From NCBI RefSeq assembly GCF_017599345.1, contig NZ_JAGFVL010000028.1, positions 1 through 37,535 of the forward strand: a stretch of DNA of 37,535 nt, given 5' to 3'. Source of the stretch: Gracilibacillus suaedae. GTDB taxonomy: Bacteria; Bacillota; Bacilli; Bacillales; Amphibacillaceae. The position numbers and the translations under genes are program-made. Positions 24,899-34,376 of this stretch are shown one piece after another (the stretch's first letter is position 1; each line of letters opens with the position of its first letter). The notes beneath the pieces were generated by a model, which worked only from the letters and a program-made list of their open reading frames with translations, did not search any database and was not told where the DNA came from.

Positions 24899-26065
24899 AT
24901 GCGATATTTAACTGCAGGTGAATCGCATGGTAAACAACAAACAACGATTATCGAGGGTTTACCAGCGAGAATGCCGATTACACAAGATGATATTAATGAT
25001 TCACTTCTGCGCCGTCAAAAAGGCCACGGCAGAGGGAAGAGAATGCAAATAGAGAAAGACTTAGTAGATATAGTGGGTGGAGTACGTCATGGTTACTCTC
25101 TAGGGTCTCCTATCGCTCTAGTTGTGCATAATGATGATTTCAAACACTGGATTGATGTAATGGGAGAAGATCCAGTACCACAAGACCAAAATATTCGTCG
25201 CATAGTAACTCGTCCACGTCCAGGCCATGCCGATTTAAATGGTGCACTGAAATATGGCCATCGTGATATGCGAAATATTTTAGAACGTTCGTCTGCCAGA
25301 GAAACAACCGCTCGAGTTGCAGCTGGCGCAGTTGCAAAAACGTTATTAAAACAATTAGATATTAAAATTATTGGTTATGTGAAAGAAATTGCGGGAATTA
25401 AAGCAGAAGAAAAAACGGAATTATCAATCGATGACAAGATCCGTGTTTCAGAAGAATCACCTGTCCGCTGTTTAGATGAGATAGCTGGTAAACAAATGAT
25501 GGATGCGATCGATCAAGCGAAAAAAGATGGGGACTCAATTGGTGGTGTTTGTGAAGTTGCTATTGAAGGATTACCTGCAGGAATTGGATCCTATGTACAC
25601 TATGACCGGAAATTAGATGGCCGTATAGCCGGAGCGGTTCAAAGTATCAATGCCTTTAAGGGTGTGGAGTTTGGGATTGGCTTTGAAGCAGCTCGTAAAA
25701 ATGGCAGTGAGGTACATGATGAAATAATATGGTCTGAAGAACGGGGTTACTACCGAAGAACGAATCGTTTAGGCGGTTTTGAAGGTGGAATGACAACAGG
25801 TATGCCTGTGATCGTAAAAGGAGTCATGAAGCCAATCCCTACCCTATACAAACCGCTTCAAAGTGTTGATATTGAGACGAAAGAAGCTTTTAATGCAAGT
25901 ATTGAAAGATCTGATTCCTGTGCTGTTCCGGCCGCAGCTGTAGTAATGGAACATGTCGTCGCATTTGAAATTGCAAAAGCGATCTTAGAGCAATTCCCGA
26001 ACGATCAATTTCCGAAATTAAAAGAAGCGATTGATAAGTACCGTGAGGAAATAAGGTGCTTCTGA
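24899..26065 (+). CDS. aroF: Chorismate synthase
   Basis: This 388-residue enzyme converts EPSP to chorismate with reduced FMN. Signatures are [11 protein letters not shown] at the N-terminus, [25 protein letters not shown] and the [18 protein letters not shown] block. The start follows gaggggga; the open frame begins 7 codons upstream but that part is leader. B. subtilis names this gene aroF (aroC in E. coli). It is the first gene of the supraoperon; its stop TGA overlaps the aroB ATG by one base. Confidence 0.98.
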   Translation: MRYLTAGESHGKQQTTIIEGLPARMPITQDDINDSLLRRQKGHGRGKRMQIEKDLVDIVGGVRHGYSLGSPIALVVHNDDFKHWIDVMGEDPVPQDQNIRRIVTRPRPGHADLNGALKYGHRDMRNILERSSARETTARVAAGAVAKTLLKQLDIKIIGYVKEIAGIKAEEKTELSIDDKIRVSEESPVRCLDEIAGKQMMDAIDQAKKDGDSIGGVCEVAIEGLPAGIGSYVHYDRKLDGRIAGAVQSINAFKGVEFGIGFEAARKNGSEVHDEIIWSEERGYYRRTNRLGGFEGGMTTGMPVIVKGVMKPIPTLYKPLQSVDIETKEAFNASIERSDSCAVPAAAVVMEHVVAFEIAKAILEQFPNDQFPKLKEAIDKYREEIRCF

Positions 26066-27141
26066 TGCATAGGCAGACAATAACAACTAGCACTAATCAA
26101 TATGATGTCTTTGTCGGTAGAGATATTTTGGGGAATTTGAAAGATTACCTTCCTAAATCATATCGAAATATACTGATTATTACAGATTCAATGGTGAACG
26201 AACTTTATACGGAAAAAGTTGTAGCGAACCTGCCAAAAGATGCAAAGGTATCTATTAGTGTAGTTCCAAGTGGCGAAGCTTCTAAAAGTATAGAGCACTA
26301 TTATCAATTGCTGACTGATGCGATTCACCATCAGTTAGATCGCAAATCGCTGATTATCGCCCTTGGTGGTGGGATGATTGGAGATTTGGCGGGATTTGTT
26401 GCAGCTACTTATATGAGAGGTATTGACTTTATACAAGTTCCTACCACCATTTTAGCTCACGATAGTAGTGTAGGTGGCAAAGTTGCGATTAATCATCCTG
26501 AGGGTAAGAATTTAATCGGGAGTTTTTATCCACCGCAAGCAGTGCTTTATGATATTGATACGTTATATACGCTACCAGGTAAAGAAAAACGATCAGGTTA
26601 TGCAGAAGTAGTGAAACATGGATTTATTAGTGACCGTGGTTATCTGGAAGATATATGGAAAGTAGACCTTACGCAAGAGATCGACCCCAATGTGATGACC
26701 GATCATCTTCAAAAAGGGATTGCTGTCAAAGCAAAGATTGTAGAACAAGATGAGAAAGAGTCTAATATTCGGAAATTTCTGAATTTCGGACACACATTGG
26801 GTCATGCCATTGAATCAGAGCTAGGCTATGGCCAAATTACTCATGGTGAAGCAGTTGCAATTGGCATGTTATTTGCTATAAAAGTAAGTGAACAAAGATT
26901 AAATAGTAAATTACCATATGAAACACTTTATAACTGGCTATCCCAAAATCATTATCCTTTAAATTTACCGGCGATATCAACTACTCAACTTGTTGAACGT
27001 ATGAAAATAGATAAAAAATCAGAGAACGCTACCGTTCAGATGGTATTATTACAAGAAATAGGTGATCCGATAACAGAAAATATACCTGATCAAGATCTCA
27101 CCAATCTTCTTAAAAACTTTATGAGAGAGTTGGGTTCTTAA
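26065..27141 (+). CDS. aroB: 3-dehydroquinate synthase
   Basis: This 358-residue NAD- and metal-dependent enzyme makes dehydroquinate from DAHP, the second shikimate step. The conserved LGGGMIGDLAGFVAATYMRGIDFIQVPTT block contains the NAD-binding loop, and GHTLGHAIE and HGEAVAIGM carry metal-ligand His residues. The start at [11 protein letters not shown] has aaggtg 8 nt upstream and overlaps the aroF stop; a GTG 9 nt earlier is less likely. It overlaps aroH by one base (taATG). Confidence 0.97.
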   Translation: MHRQTITTSTNQYDVFVGRDILGNLKDYLPKSYRNILIITDSMVNELYTEKVVANLPKDAKVSISVVPSGEASKSIEHYYQLLTDAIHHQLDRKSLIIALGGGMIGDLAGFVAATYMRGIDFIQVPTTILAHDSSVGGKVAINHPEGKNLIGSFYPPQAVLYDIDTLYTLPGKEKRSGYAEVVKHGFISDRGYLEDIWKVDLTQEIDPNVMTDHLQKGIAVKAKIVEQDEKESNIRKFLNFGHTLGHAIESELGYGQITHGEAVAIGMLFAIKVSEQRLNSKLPYETLYNWLSQNHYPLNLPAISTTQLVERMKIDKKSENATVQMVLLQEIGDPITENIPDQDLTNLLKNFMRELGS

Positions 27142-27509
27142 TGATAAGAGGAATACGAGGAGCAACAACTGTCAAGAACAATGACGCTAATGAAATGGTC
27201 CAGGCAACAAAAGAGATGATTGAAGCGATGGCTAAAGTAAACGATATAGAACCTGAAACGATTGCTTCGGTAATGATTTCAGTAACTTCTGATTTAAATG
27301 CCGCTTTTCCAGCTAAAGCGTTACGTCTTATGGATGGATGGAAATATGTACCGGTAATGTGTATGCCAGAAATTAATGTTCCTGGCAGTTTACCGAAGTG
27401 TATTCGCGTAATGATGACGGTGAATACATCAAGAGCTCAAAAAGAAATTGAACATATTTATTTAAATGATGCAGTAAAGTTAAGGCCTGACTTGCTTGAA
27501 GAGAAGTAA
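27141..27509 (+). CDS. aroH: Chorismate mutase, AroH type
   Basis: This 122-residue monofunctional mutase has the trimeric AroH fold. The MIRGIRGATTV start with the active-site Arg, the KCIRVMMTV segment with another active-site Arg, and the late Tyr (HIYLNDAVKLRPDL) match the B. subtilis enzyme. It turns chorismate into prephenate for Tyr and Phe. The ATG overlaps the aroB stop by one base. In B. subtilis the six trp genes come next; here hisC follows after 22 nt. Confidence 0.96.
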   Translation: MIRGIRGATTVKNNDANEMVQATKEMIEAMAKVNDIEPETIASVMISVTSDLNAAFPAKALRLMDGWKYVPVMCMPEINVPGSLPKCIRVMMTVNTSRAQKEIEHIYLNDAVKLRPDLLEEK

Positions 27510-27531
27510 GCACACGAAAGGAGCTATGTCA

Positions 27532-28620
27532 TTGCAAGCAAAACAAGTATTTCGAAGTATGTCACCATATACTCCAGGAAAACAAATAGAAGATGTAAAA
27601 AAAGAATATGGTTTAACAAAAATAGTCAAATTAGCCTCAAATGAAAATCCATTCGGGTATTCGAATAAAATAAAAGAAGCCATTCCAAATATGATTGATC
27701 ACTTGGAAATATATCCAGATGGGTATGCAACGGCATTAAGACAAACATTAGCTCATAAATTAAATATAGAAGAGCAACAGCTAATTTTTGGTTGCGGATC
27801 AGACGAAGTTGTCGATTTCATTTGCCGCACCTATTTAGAGCCAGGAACAAATACGGTAATGGCAACTCCAACATTTCCTCAGTATAAACATAATGCATTA
27901 ATTCAGGGGGCGAATATTGTAGAAGTTCCATTAATCGATGGTTATCATGATTTAGAAGCAATGCTAGAGAAAATCAATGGCCAAACAAGAGTTGTATGGC
28001 TATGTTCACCAAACAACCCTACTGGTTCGTTGATCAGTCGTGATAAGCTAGCCATTTTTTTAGAAAGATGTTCAAAAGATGTGATGGTTGTATTAGACGA
28101 AGCTTATTATGAATATGTCGAAGATAGCCAAAACCCGGAAAGTCTAGAATTTTTGAAAAATTATCCGAATTTAGTGATTTTACGAACCTTTTCTAAAGCG
28201 TATGGTATCGCTAATCTACGTGTAGGATACGGGATTGCATCAGAAGAGGTTGCCACTTATTTAAATATCACTCGTGGTCCGTTTAATACAACTTCGATTT
28301 CACAATTATCTGCTTTAGCAGCGCTTGAAGATGAAGCTTTCTTACAACGTACGTATGAAGAAAATCTCGAGAATAAAAAAGCGTTTATGAGAAGCTGTGA
28401 TGAGATGGGATTAAGCTACTATGATTCAGAAGCGAATTTCTTATTTGTGAAATTACCGACCTCAGGTGATGCCTTATTTGAATATTTATTAAGAAAAGGT
28501 TTCATTGTTCGCTCTGGTGAGGCATTAGGTCACCCTAATGGCGTACGGATTACCATTGGTTCTAAAGAGCAAATGAGTGAATTAGTAACAAACATGAAAG
28601 AATATTTAGCATCAATATAA
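27532..28620 (+). CDS. hisC: Histidinol-phosphate / aromatic aminotransferase
   Basis: This roughly 362-residue PLP-dependent class I/II aminotransferase has VKLASNENPFG near the N-terminus, the LCSPNNPTG motif, VVLDEAYYEY, and RTFSKAYG with the PLP-binding Lys. In Bacillus HisC serves both histidine and Tyr/Phe synthesis, which explains its place in the aromatic operon. The start is uncertain: a TTG at 27532 is 8 nt from aaaggag, while the ATG at 27526 (adding two residues) is only 2 nt from it. It lies 14 nt before tyrA. Confidence 0.95.
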   Translation: MQAKQVFRSMSPYTPGKQIEDVKKEYGLTKIVKLASNENPFGYSNKIKEAIPNMIDHLEIYPDGYATALRQTLAHKLNIEEQQLIFGCGSDEVVDFICRTYLEPGTNTVMATPTFPQYKHNALIQGANIVEVPLIDGYHDLEAMLEKINGQTRVVWLCSPNNPTGSLISRDKLAIFLERCSKDVMVVLDEAYYEYVEDSQNPESLEFLKNYPNLVILRTFSKAYGIANLRVGYGIASEEVATYLNITRGPFNTTSISQLSALAALEDEAFLQRTYEENLENKKAFMRSCDEMGLSYYDSEANFLFVKLPTSGDALFEYLLRKGFIVRSGEALGHPNGVRITIGSKEQMSELVTNMKEYLASI

Positions 28621-28634
28621 AAGGAGAATAAATC

Positions 28635-29735
28635 GTGAAACAAACGGTTTTAATAGCGGGTCTCGGATTAATAGGAGGCTCGCTTGCTTTAAGTATACGA
28701 GAAACGAAAGAAGTACGATTGATAGGGTATGATTCCAATTACAGTACACTGGAATATGCTAAAATGAATAAAATAGTAGATGGAGTCTATAGTGATTTTA
28801 CTGAGGCAGTGCTTCAGGCAGATATTTGTATTTTAGCTGCTCCAGTCTCTGTAACGATTGAGCTGATTAATTATTTAAGCACTATTTCGTTGGAAAAATC
28901 GCTCATCGTGACAGATGTTGGGTCTGTTAAAGGGCCGATTATGGAGGCTGCAAGTAAAATTGATTCCCCTCATATAGCTTTTATAGGTGGGCACCCGATG
29001 GCAGGTTCACATAAGAAAGGAATTCAAGCAGCAAAAAAGCATTTGTTTGAGAATGCGATCTATGTTTTGTCGCCAACAGAAAGCAGTAGGGAAGAGGATG
29101 TAGAACGATTACAAGCACTATTAACACCTACTAATAGTAAATTTTTAATTTTAGAACCAGAAGAACATGATGAGATGACAAGTGTCATTTCTCATTTTCC
29201 GCACTTAATTGCTTCATCACTTGTTCATCAAGCAAGAAATTGGCAAAAAACGCATCCATATATACATAAGCTTGCTGCAGGTGGGTTTCGAGATATTACA
29301 AGGATTGCTTCTAGTAATCCCTTAATGTGGAGAGATATATTTTTTCAGAACCGATCCAAAATGAGTCGATTATTAGCTGATTGGATAGAAGAAATGAGGC
29401 AATTAAAAGATTTGATTGACATGGGGGAAAAAACACAAATCCAGCAATATTTAGAGCAAGCACGTGAGTATCGTGATGGATTGGATAGTAGAAAACAGGG
29501 CGCTATTCCATCTTATTATGATATATATGTTGATATTTTTGACCAACCTGGTGCTATATTGAAAGTAATTGAGCTATTAGCTAATCACGATATTAGTATT
29601 AATAATATTGAAATATTAGAGATTAGAGAAGGAATTACTGGTGTGTTACGCTTAAGCTTCCAAAATAAAAATGATCAAGAGTTAAGTCAGGCTATTTTGA
29701 GGAAAAATCACTATGATACGGTGATTGAAGAATAG
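28635..29735 (+). CDS. tyrA: Prephenate dehydrogenase with ACT domain
   Basis: This 366-residue protein makes 4-hydroxyphenylpyruvate for tyrosine. The NAD-binding motif GLGLIGGS is at 9-16. The conserved GGHPMAGSHKKG and ISHFPHL segments mark the active-site region. A C-terminal ACT domain (about 297-366, YDIYVDIFDQPGAILKVIELL) is expected to bind Tyr for feedback inhibition. The start is GTG behind aaggag. It is followed by aroA after 13 nt. Confidence 0.96.
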   Translation: MKQTVLIAGLGLIGGSLALSIRETKEVRLIGYDSNYSTLEYAKMNKIVDGVYSDFTEAVLQADICILAAPVSVTIELINYLSTISLEKSLIVTDVGSVKGPIMEAASKIDSPHIAFIGGHPMAGSHKKGIQAAKKHLFENAIYVLSPTESSREEDVERLQALLTPTNSKFLILEPEEHDEMTSVISHFPHLIASSLVHQARNWQKTHPYIHKLAAGGFRDITRIASSNPLMWRDIFFQNRSKMSRLLADWIEEMRQLKDLIDMGEKTQIQQYLEQAREYRDGLDSRKQGAIPSYYDIYVDIFDQPGAILKVIELLANHDISINNIEILEIREGITGVLRLSFQNKNDQELSQAILRKNHYDTVIEE

Positions 29736-29748
29736 GAGAGGAATAATC

Positions 29749-31041
29749 TTGTCACAAAAAGTATTAGCATTTGAACAAAAGACGCTAACGGGTCATATTA
29801 CGGTTCCTGGAGATAAGTCTATTTCACATCGAGCAGTTATGTTCGGTTCACTTGCAGAAGGAAAAACAAAGATTACTAACTTTTTAGCTGGTGAAGATTG
29901 TTTATCAACCATCGCAGCTTTTCAAGCAATGGGTGTTTCTATTAAGCGTGAGGATAATACTGTATTGGTTGAATCTGAAGGGGTTAATGGATTGAAAGAA
30001 CCGGATCAGCCAATTAATCTTGGCAATTCCGGAACAACCGCTCGACTGTTGATGGGAATTCTAGCAGGCTTGCCATTCCACTTTACTTTATATGGTGATG
30101 ATTCGCTATCAAAACGACCGATGGACCGTATTGCCCACCCATTACGCGAAATGGGAGCAAAAATAGATGGTCGTGAGCATGGCAGGTTACTTCCAATAGC
30201 AATAAGAGGTGGGCAATTGTTGCCAATCGATTTCAAACCAAATGTCAAAAGCGCACAGGTTAAGTCAGGTGTTTTATTAGCTGGTCTTTTAACAGATGGC
30301 GTGACAACTGTTGAAGAAGTAACAAAAACACGTGATCACACGGAAAATATGCTAAAAGCGTTTGGTGCTAATATTAATGTGGAAGGTGCAAAAGTAAAAA
30401 TAACAGGTAATAAAAACTTAACAGGCTGTGATATCGAAGTACCTGGGGATATTTCATCTGCTGCATTTTTCCTGGTCGCTGCTGCTATTACAGAAGGAAG
30501 TCATGTCACTATTGAAAATGTTGGTCTGAATCCGACAAGAACAGGTATTATTGATGTCTTGAATATGATGGATGTTTCCATTGATGTTATGAAAAAAAGA
30601 ACGATTGGCGGGGAGCCGATTGGTGATATTACTGTACGAGCTTCAAAACCAAAAGCTACTGTTATAGAAGGGGATATTATCCCCCGAATCATCGATGAAA
30701 TTCCCATAATTGCATTATTGGCAACTCAAGCAACAGGTCAAACCCTCATAAAGGACGCAGAAGAATTGCGTTTTAAAGAAACAGACCGGATTGAATCAGT
30801 GGTCCATACATTATCAAAGTTAGGTGCGACCATTACTGGTACAAAGGATGGAATGATCATCGAGGGCAATACCAAGCTACATGGAGGTGTAACGAATTCA
30901 TTTGGTGATCATCGGATTGGTATGATGATTGCAGTTGCTTCTCTTTTAACAGATGAAAAAGTAGAATTACATGATGACGAATGTATCGCTATTTCTTATC
31001 CAACTTTTTTCGAAGACTTACACTCCTTATTATCCAACTAA
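29749..31041 (+). CDS. aroA: 3-phosphoshikimate 1-carboxyvinyltransferase (EPSP synthase)
   Basis: This 430-residue enzyme (named aroE in B. subtilis) joins shikimate 3-phosphate and PEP. PGDKSISHRAV at the N-terminus carries the catalytic Lys23. LGNSGTTARLLMGIL is the PEP-loop region, and RDHTENMLKAFG and RFKETDRIESVV contain the conserved Arg and Glu residues. The start is TTG at 29749 with aggagagg upstream; the frame is open 8 codons earlier within tyrA. It is the last gene of the supraoperon, closed by a 13-bp stem. Confidence 0.97.
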   Translation: MSQKVLAFEQKTLTGHITVPGDKSISHRAVMFGSLAEGKTKITNFLAGEDCLSTIAAFQAMGVSIKREDNTVLVESEGVNGLKEPDQPINLGNSGTTARLLMGILAGLPFHFTLYGDDSLSKRPMDRIAHPLREMGAKIDGREHGRLLPIAIRGGQLLPIDFKPNVKSAQVKSGVLLAGLLTDGVTTVEEVTKTRDHTENMLKAFGANINVEGAKVKITGNKNLTGCDIEVPGDISSAAFFLVAAAITEGSHVTIENVGLNPTRTGIIDVLNMMDVSIDVMKKRTIGGEPIGDITVRASKPKATVIEGDIIPRIIDEIPIIALLATQATGQTLIKDAEELRFKETDRIESVVHTLSKLGATITGTKDGMIIEGNTKLHGGVTNSFGDHRIGMMIAVASLLTDEKVELHDDECIAISYPTFFEDLHSLLSN

Positions 31042-31048
31042 ACCACCA

Positions 31049-31090
31049 AAAGCTCCAAGTTTAGTACAATTCTGAACTTGGAGCTTTCTA
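31049..31090 (+). terminator. Terminator of the aromatic supraoperon
   Basis: A perfect 13-bp stem, AAAGCTCCAAGTT (31049-31061) with AACTTGGAGCTTT (31075-31087), is followed by a short T/C-rich tail. It starts 7 nt after the aroA stop. Confidence 0.85.
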
Positions 31091-31107
31091 TGCTTAGACA
31101 AAAAACA

Positions 31108-31685
31108 TAAACTGCGAAGTAATGTGTACATGAATTTGCTCTCTTCCACACTATATTTTAAAGAGTGCTACCATTCGCTCCGGCAGAATACTGCGCTTTC
31201 CGTGGACACGACCTCAGCTAACTTGGAAAAGAAAAGCACTTAACCAAGTGGATCTTCGGCTCGCGTGAGTTCCCACAGGAGTCTCCGTACTCTGCTTACG
31301 CTATTTTTGTGCTCTGATTATAGAAAGGAATGAATTCATGGAACTAAACTTTTCTGTTTTATTACAGTGCTAACGTCTGTAAATCGCTTCACTGAGTATA
31401 TATAGTGGTGAAATCGACTTGATGAATTCGTATTAGCGTTGTTGAGCACATCTCAGCGATGGCCGCCCACTTCTACTCCTGTGGGAATCGTTTGACCTAA
31501 AGATCCACTTTTTCGAGCGGTTTTTGCTCAAAAAAGTTAGCTGAAGGGCAAACCCCACAGAAAGGGAAATGGGCAGCCAGAGTGGCGGTTATCATCACGA
31601 TATATGTCAAAATTACTTCATAAGTGACCACGCATTTATTTTCGAACAAATAGTATTTTCACTATTTCGCAGTATTTATCTAATG
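31108..31685 (-). repeat. Composite repeat, copy B (complete, opposite orientation)
   Basis: This is the best-preserved copy. The outer ends are actgcgaagtaatg (31111-31124) and cactatttcgcagtatttat (31660-31679), nearly inverted copies of one another. Hairpin module of type alpha (31176-31302) holds CAGCTAACTT and ACCAAGTGGATCTTCGGCTCGCG. The module of type beta (31461-31586) is inverted, with CCACTTTTTCGAGC and AAAAAAGTTAGCTG. The spacer between them (gtgctctgattatagaaaggaatgaa...) and the flank after the second module (cacgatatatgtcaaaattacttcat) recur in reverse complement in copy C, so the whole unit of about 0.58 kb is the repeat and not only the hairpins. No credible protein is encoded. 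It lies between aroA and ypiA. Confidence 0.8.
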
Positions 31686-31821
31686 TGTATCTTATGGATA
31701 TCGTGCAGGGACGGACTATGCATAATTTTTTGTTTTTACAAATTGTCTTAGTTGCTCGATTGGTTGTTATCAGATAAGATGAATAGTTAGAAGTATACGT
31801 TATAAAGAAAGGTTGAAATCA

Positions 31822-33093
31822 TTGAATACGATTGAACAAGCAATTGAAATGATCCATGCTGGGGAAGTAGAAAAAGCCTTATCATTGCTTAATGAAACGG
31901 CAATTTCAGCTGATATAGATACCAAGCTTGAGATTTCACAGATTTTTGTAGAATTAGGAAATCATGATTTAGCGGAAGCAGTTTTAGACGATATCTTAAA
32001 CATAGAGTCAGCTAATAGTGAGGCGAAATTATTATTAGCAGATATTATGACTGATGATAATAAAGATGAGCAAGCAATAGAACTTTTGAACGAAATACAA
32101 GAAGGTGATGATAACTACCTACAGGCACTGGTACAACTTGCAGACCTCTATCAGGCTCAAGGGTTATTTGAAGTAGCAGAACAAAAGTTGTTGATAGCCA
32201 AAAATATCGCACCAGAGGAACCAATCATTGATTTTGCATTAGGTGAATTATTATTTTCTTCGGGGGAATATCATAAATCGATTGTTTATTATGAAAAACT
32301 GAGAAGTAAAACGGAAGAATTTGCCGGTGTTAACATTGCCAGTCGCTTAGCAGAAGCATATGCGTTAAACGGTGAATTTGAAGATTCTCTGAATTACTAT
32401 CAATCATTAGATACTGAAGATCCTGAAACCCTTTTTCGTTATGGTTTTTTAGCTTATAAATCTGAACGATTTGAAATAGCAATTCAGGCTTGGGAAAAGT
32501 TATTGGAAGAAGAATTAGAATATCCTTCTGTTTATTTGTATCTAGCTAAGTCATATGAAGAAGAAGGCATGCTTGATGAGGCATATCAAGCGGCTAATCA
32601 AGGGGTGGAAATGGACCCATTTAATAAAGAAATGTGGTTTACCGCGGGCAGAATCACTCTAAAAACTGGTAACACATCCCAAGCATTTAAATTAGTGAAA
32701 AAAGCGATATCGTTAGATAATGAATATCAAGAAGCATTATTATTTCTAATCGAAGCATATAAAAAACAGGAAGACTATTCTGAAATTATTCACATTTTAA
32801 CAGAACAGGTTGATGTTGAACCATTAGATGGTATTTTTTACTGGGAGCTTGCAAAAGCTTATAATGAGGAAGAAGAGTATAAACAGGCATTAAATGCATA
32901 CCAAAGTGCATACAATAAGATAAAACAAGATACCGACTTCTTAAAAGATTATGGATATTTTCTAGTAGAAGAAGGGAGGACTAGTGCAGCTCTAGAAGTA
33001 TTTGAAGAGTATCTGGTAATAGAGCCATCAGATTTCGATATTCAACAATATGCCGAAAGGTTGAAAAATCAAAATAATGATACTCTCTTTTAA
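31822..33093 (+). CDS. ypiA: YpiA, TPR-repeat protein
   Basis: This 423-residue soluble protein is built of tandem tetratricopeptide repeats over nearly the whole length (for example SVYLYLAKSYEEEGMLDEAYQAANQGVEMDP, and LDGIFYWELAKAYNEEEEYKQALNAYQSAY). Such repeats bind partner proteins; no enzyme domain is visible. Size and position between aroA and ypiB match B. subtilis YpiA. The start was set at the second TTG (MNTIEQAIEMIHAG) because gaaagg is then 10 nt away; a TTG 9 nt earlier sits on top of the ribosome site. Highly acidic. Confidence 0.93.
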   Translation: MNTIEQAIEMIHAGEVEKALSLLNETAISADIDTKLEISQIFVELGNHDLAEAVLDDILNIESANSEAKLLLADIMTDDNKDEQAIELLNEIQEGDDNYLQALVQLADLYQAQGLFEVAEQKLLIAKNIAPEEPIIDFALGELLFSSGEYHKSIVYYEKLRSKTEEFAGVNIASRLAEAYALNGEFEDSLNYYQSLDTEDPETLFRYGFLAYKSERFEIAIQAWEKLLEEELEYPSVYLYLAKSYEEEGMLDEAYQAANQGVEMDPFNKEMWFTAGRITLKTGNTSQAFKLVKKAISLDNEYQEALLFLIEAYKKQEDYSEIIHILTEQVDVEPLDGIFYWELAKAYNEEEEYKQALNAYQSAYNKIKQDTDFLKDYGYFLVEEGRTSAALEVFEEYLVIEPSDFDIQQYAERLKNQNNDTLF

Positions 33094-33111
33094 ATGGAGG
33101 GGAAGTGAAAA

Positions 33112-33672
33112 TTGGAAACTTCAATTCGAGCGGAGGATAAGAAATCGTTTATTCATTGGTTTTTAGGGAATTATCAACTAAAAAAACGAGAAAGTGTTTG
33201 GATTCTAAATTATTTATTAAATCATGAACAATTATTAGAGCATGTTCATTTTGTATTAGAAGCACGGTTCTGTCCAAGGGCGATGATTATTTCTACACAT
33301 TGTTCAAAAGAAATAGCTTTTCGTTTTTATAAAAAACATATTGTAACAACGGATGCGGATAAATCGTTTCATGATATTCGTTTACATGCCAAAGAACCTA
33401 TATATATCCAACTTAATTTTAAAGATTCCAAACAGTGCATCCCTTATATGAAGGTATTGGAGGATAATCCATTTATTCCTGATGATTATTTTTTGACTAA
33501 AAGCGATAAAAGGATGGCCGAAGAATGGTTAGCATATTCGTTATATGAATATAAAAGAGAGAGGTTGCTCCAAAACATCAATGAGGCATTAGATCAAAAA
33601 AATCAACAATTGTTTGAACAGTACTCTGATCAATTGAAAAAACTGGAAGCTTCTTATATTATTAAGAAGTAG
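33112..33672 (+). CDS. ypiB: YpiB, UPF0302 family protein
   Basis: This 186-residue cytoplasmic protein has the UPF0302 pattern: KKSFIHWFLGNYQLKKRESVWILNYL at the N-terminus, HVHFVLEARFCPRAMIIST in the middle, and a C-terminal IDEAL-type helix (LLQNINEALDQKNQQLFEQYSDQLKKL), a short region that in other Bacillus proteins mediates protein binding. The start is TTG behind ggagggga. It lies 18 nt after ypiA and is likely co-transcribed. In B. subtilis YpiA and YpiB have been linked to cell-envelope and division processes (recalled, not certain). Confidence 0.92.
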   Translation: METSIRAEDKKSFIHWFLGNYQLKKRESVWILNYLLNHEQLLEHVHFVLEARFCPRAMIISTHCSKEIAFRFYKKHIVTTDADKSFHDIRLHAKEPIYIQLNFKDSKQCIPYMKVLEDNPFIPDDYFLTKSDKRMAEEWLAYSLYEYKRERLLQNINEALDQKNQQLFEQYSDQLKKLEASYIIKK

Positions 33673-33685
33673 ATGGAATTGTTTG

Positions 33686-33725
33686 AACGGAGCCCATTAA
33701 AATGGGATATTCCGTTTCTTTTTGT
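33686..33725 (+). terminator. Terminator after ypiB
   Basis: AACGGA (33686-33691) pairs with TCCGTT (33711-33716), with CCCATT/AATGGG inside, followed by TCTTTTTG. Confidence 0.7.
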
Positions 33726-33775
33726 GACTTTTATTTACTCAGCATTTATAGAAATCATGATAGGGAGGATAATAG

Positions 33776-34234
33776 ATGCGATGGAAAAAGAAAGATCTGG
33801 AAATGTTTTTTCAATCAAAAGAGTTTATTGATACGCTATGTATACCACTGATACCATTAGACTTACAAACAGAATCAGAGGCAATCAAACTAGCTGATCA
33901 AAATACGTCCTTACAAATTATATCAGATGAATTAGAAAGAAATTATACGGGTAGAATAATGTTAAGTCCAGCTTATACATATATACGAAGTACAAACTAT
34001 GAGAGTGAGAGTGCTATTCTTAATCAGTGGACAAGCATGCTTTCCTATGATCATTTTAAACATATATTTCTCCTTACTTATGATGTGAACTGGAAAAAAC
34101 ATGAACGTCTTCTTGATAGTAACTTGATATGGCTAACTGCTACTACGATTGATGATTATCAAACAGACCAAACAAAAAAATGGATAAACGAACAAGTAAC
34201 TCAAATTAGTGAGTTAATTAGAAGCTTTTGGTAG
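33776..34234 (+). CDS. ypiF: YpiF, DUF2487 protein
   Basis: This 152-residue protein begins MRWKKKDLEMFFQSKEFIDTLCIPLIPLD, the conserved opening of DUF2487. No membrane segment or catalytic motif is seen. The start has atagggagg upstream. It always sits just ahead of the qcr genes in Bacilli; here a separate promoter for qcrA lies after it, so the link to the bc complex is by position only. The function is unknown. Confidence 0.9.
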   Translation: MRWKKKDLEMFFQSKEFIDTLCIPLIPLDLQTESEAIKLADQNTSLQIISDELERNYTGRIMLSPAYTYIRSTNYESESAILNQWTSMLSYDHFKHIFLLTYDVNWKKHERLLDSNLIWLTATTIDDYQTDQTKKWINEQVTQISELIRSFW

Positions 34235-34277
34235 GGTTTGTTCTTAATAGAAAATAGATATTATAAATTAGATTTTA

Positions 34278-34306
34278 TTGACCAGGTTAAAAGTTTGCGC
34301 TATCAT
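34278..34306 (+). promoter_or_regulatory. Sigma-A promoter of qcrABC
   Basis: TTGACC (34278-34283) and TATCAT (34301-34306) are separated by exactly 17 nt, about 70 nt before qcrA. It is the best vegetative promoter seen in the window. Confidence 0.7.
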
Positions 34307-34376
34307 AGTAATGTCCTAGTAATATATAAGAGTTTATAATCCATGAAGTCGGAATATGTGTAGAGGGGGGTAAATG

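Noticed and set aside
31569-31751. A 60-codon frame at the end of repeat copy B
   Set aside because: It starts inside a hairpin arm without a ribosome site, and the equivalent stretch in copy C is not kept open as a gene.
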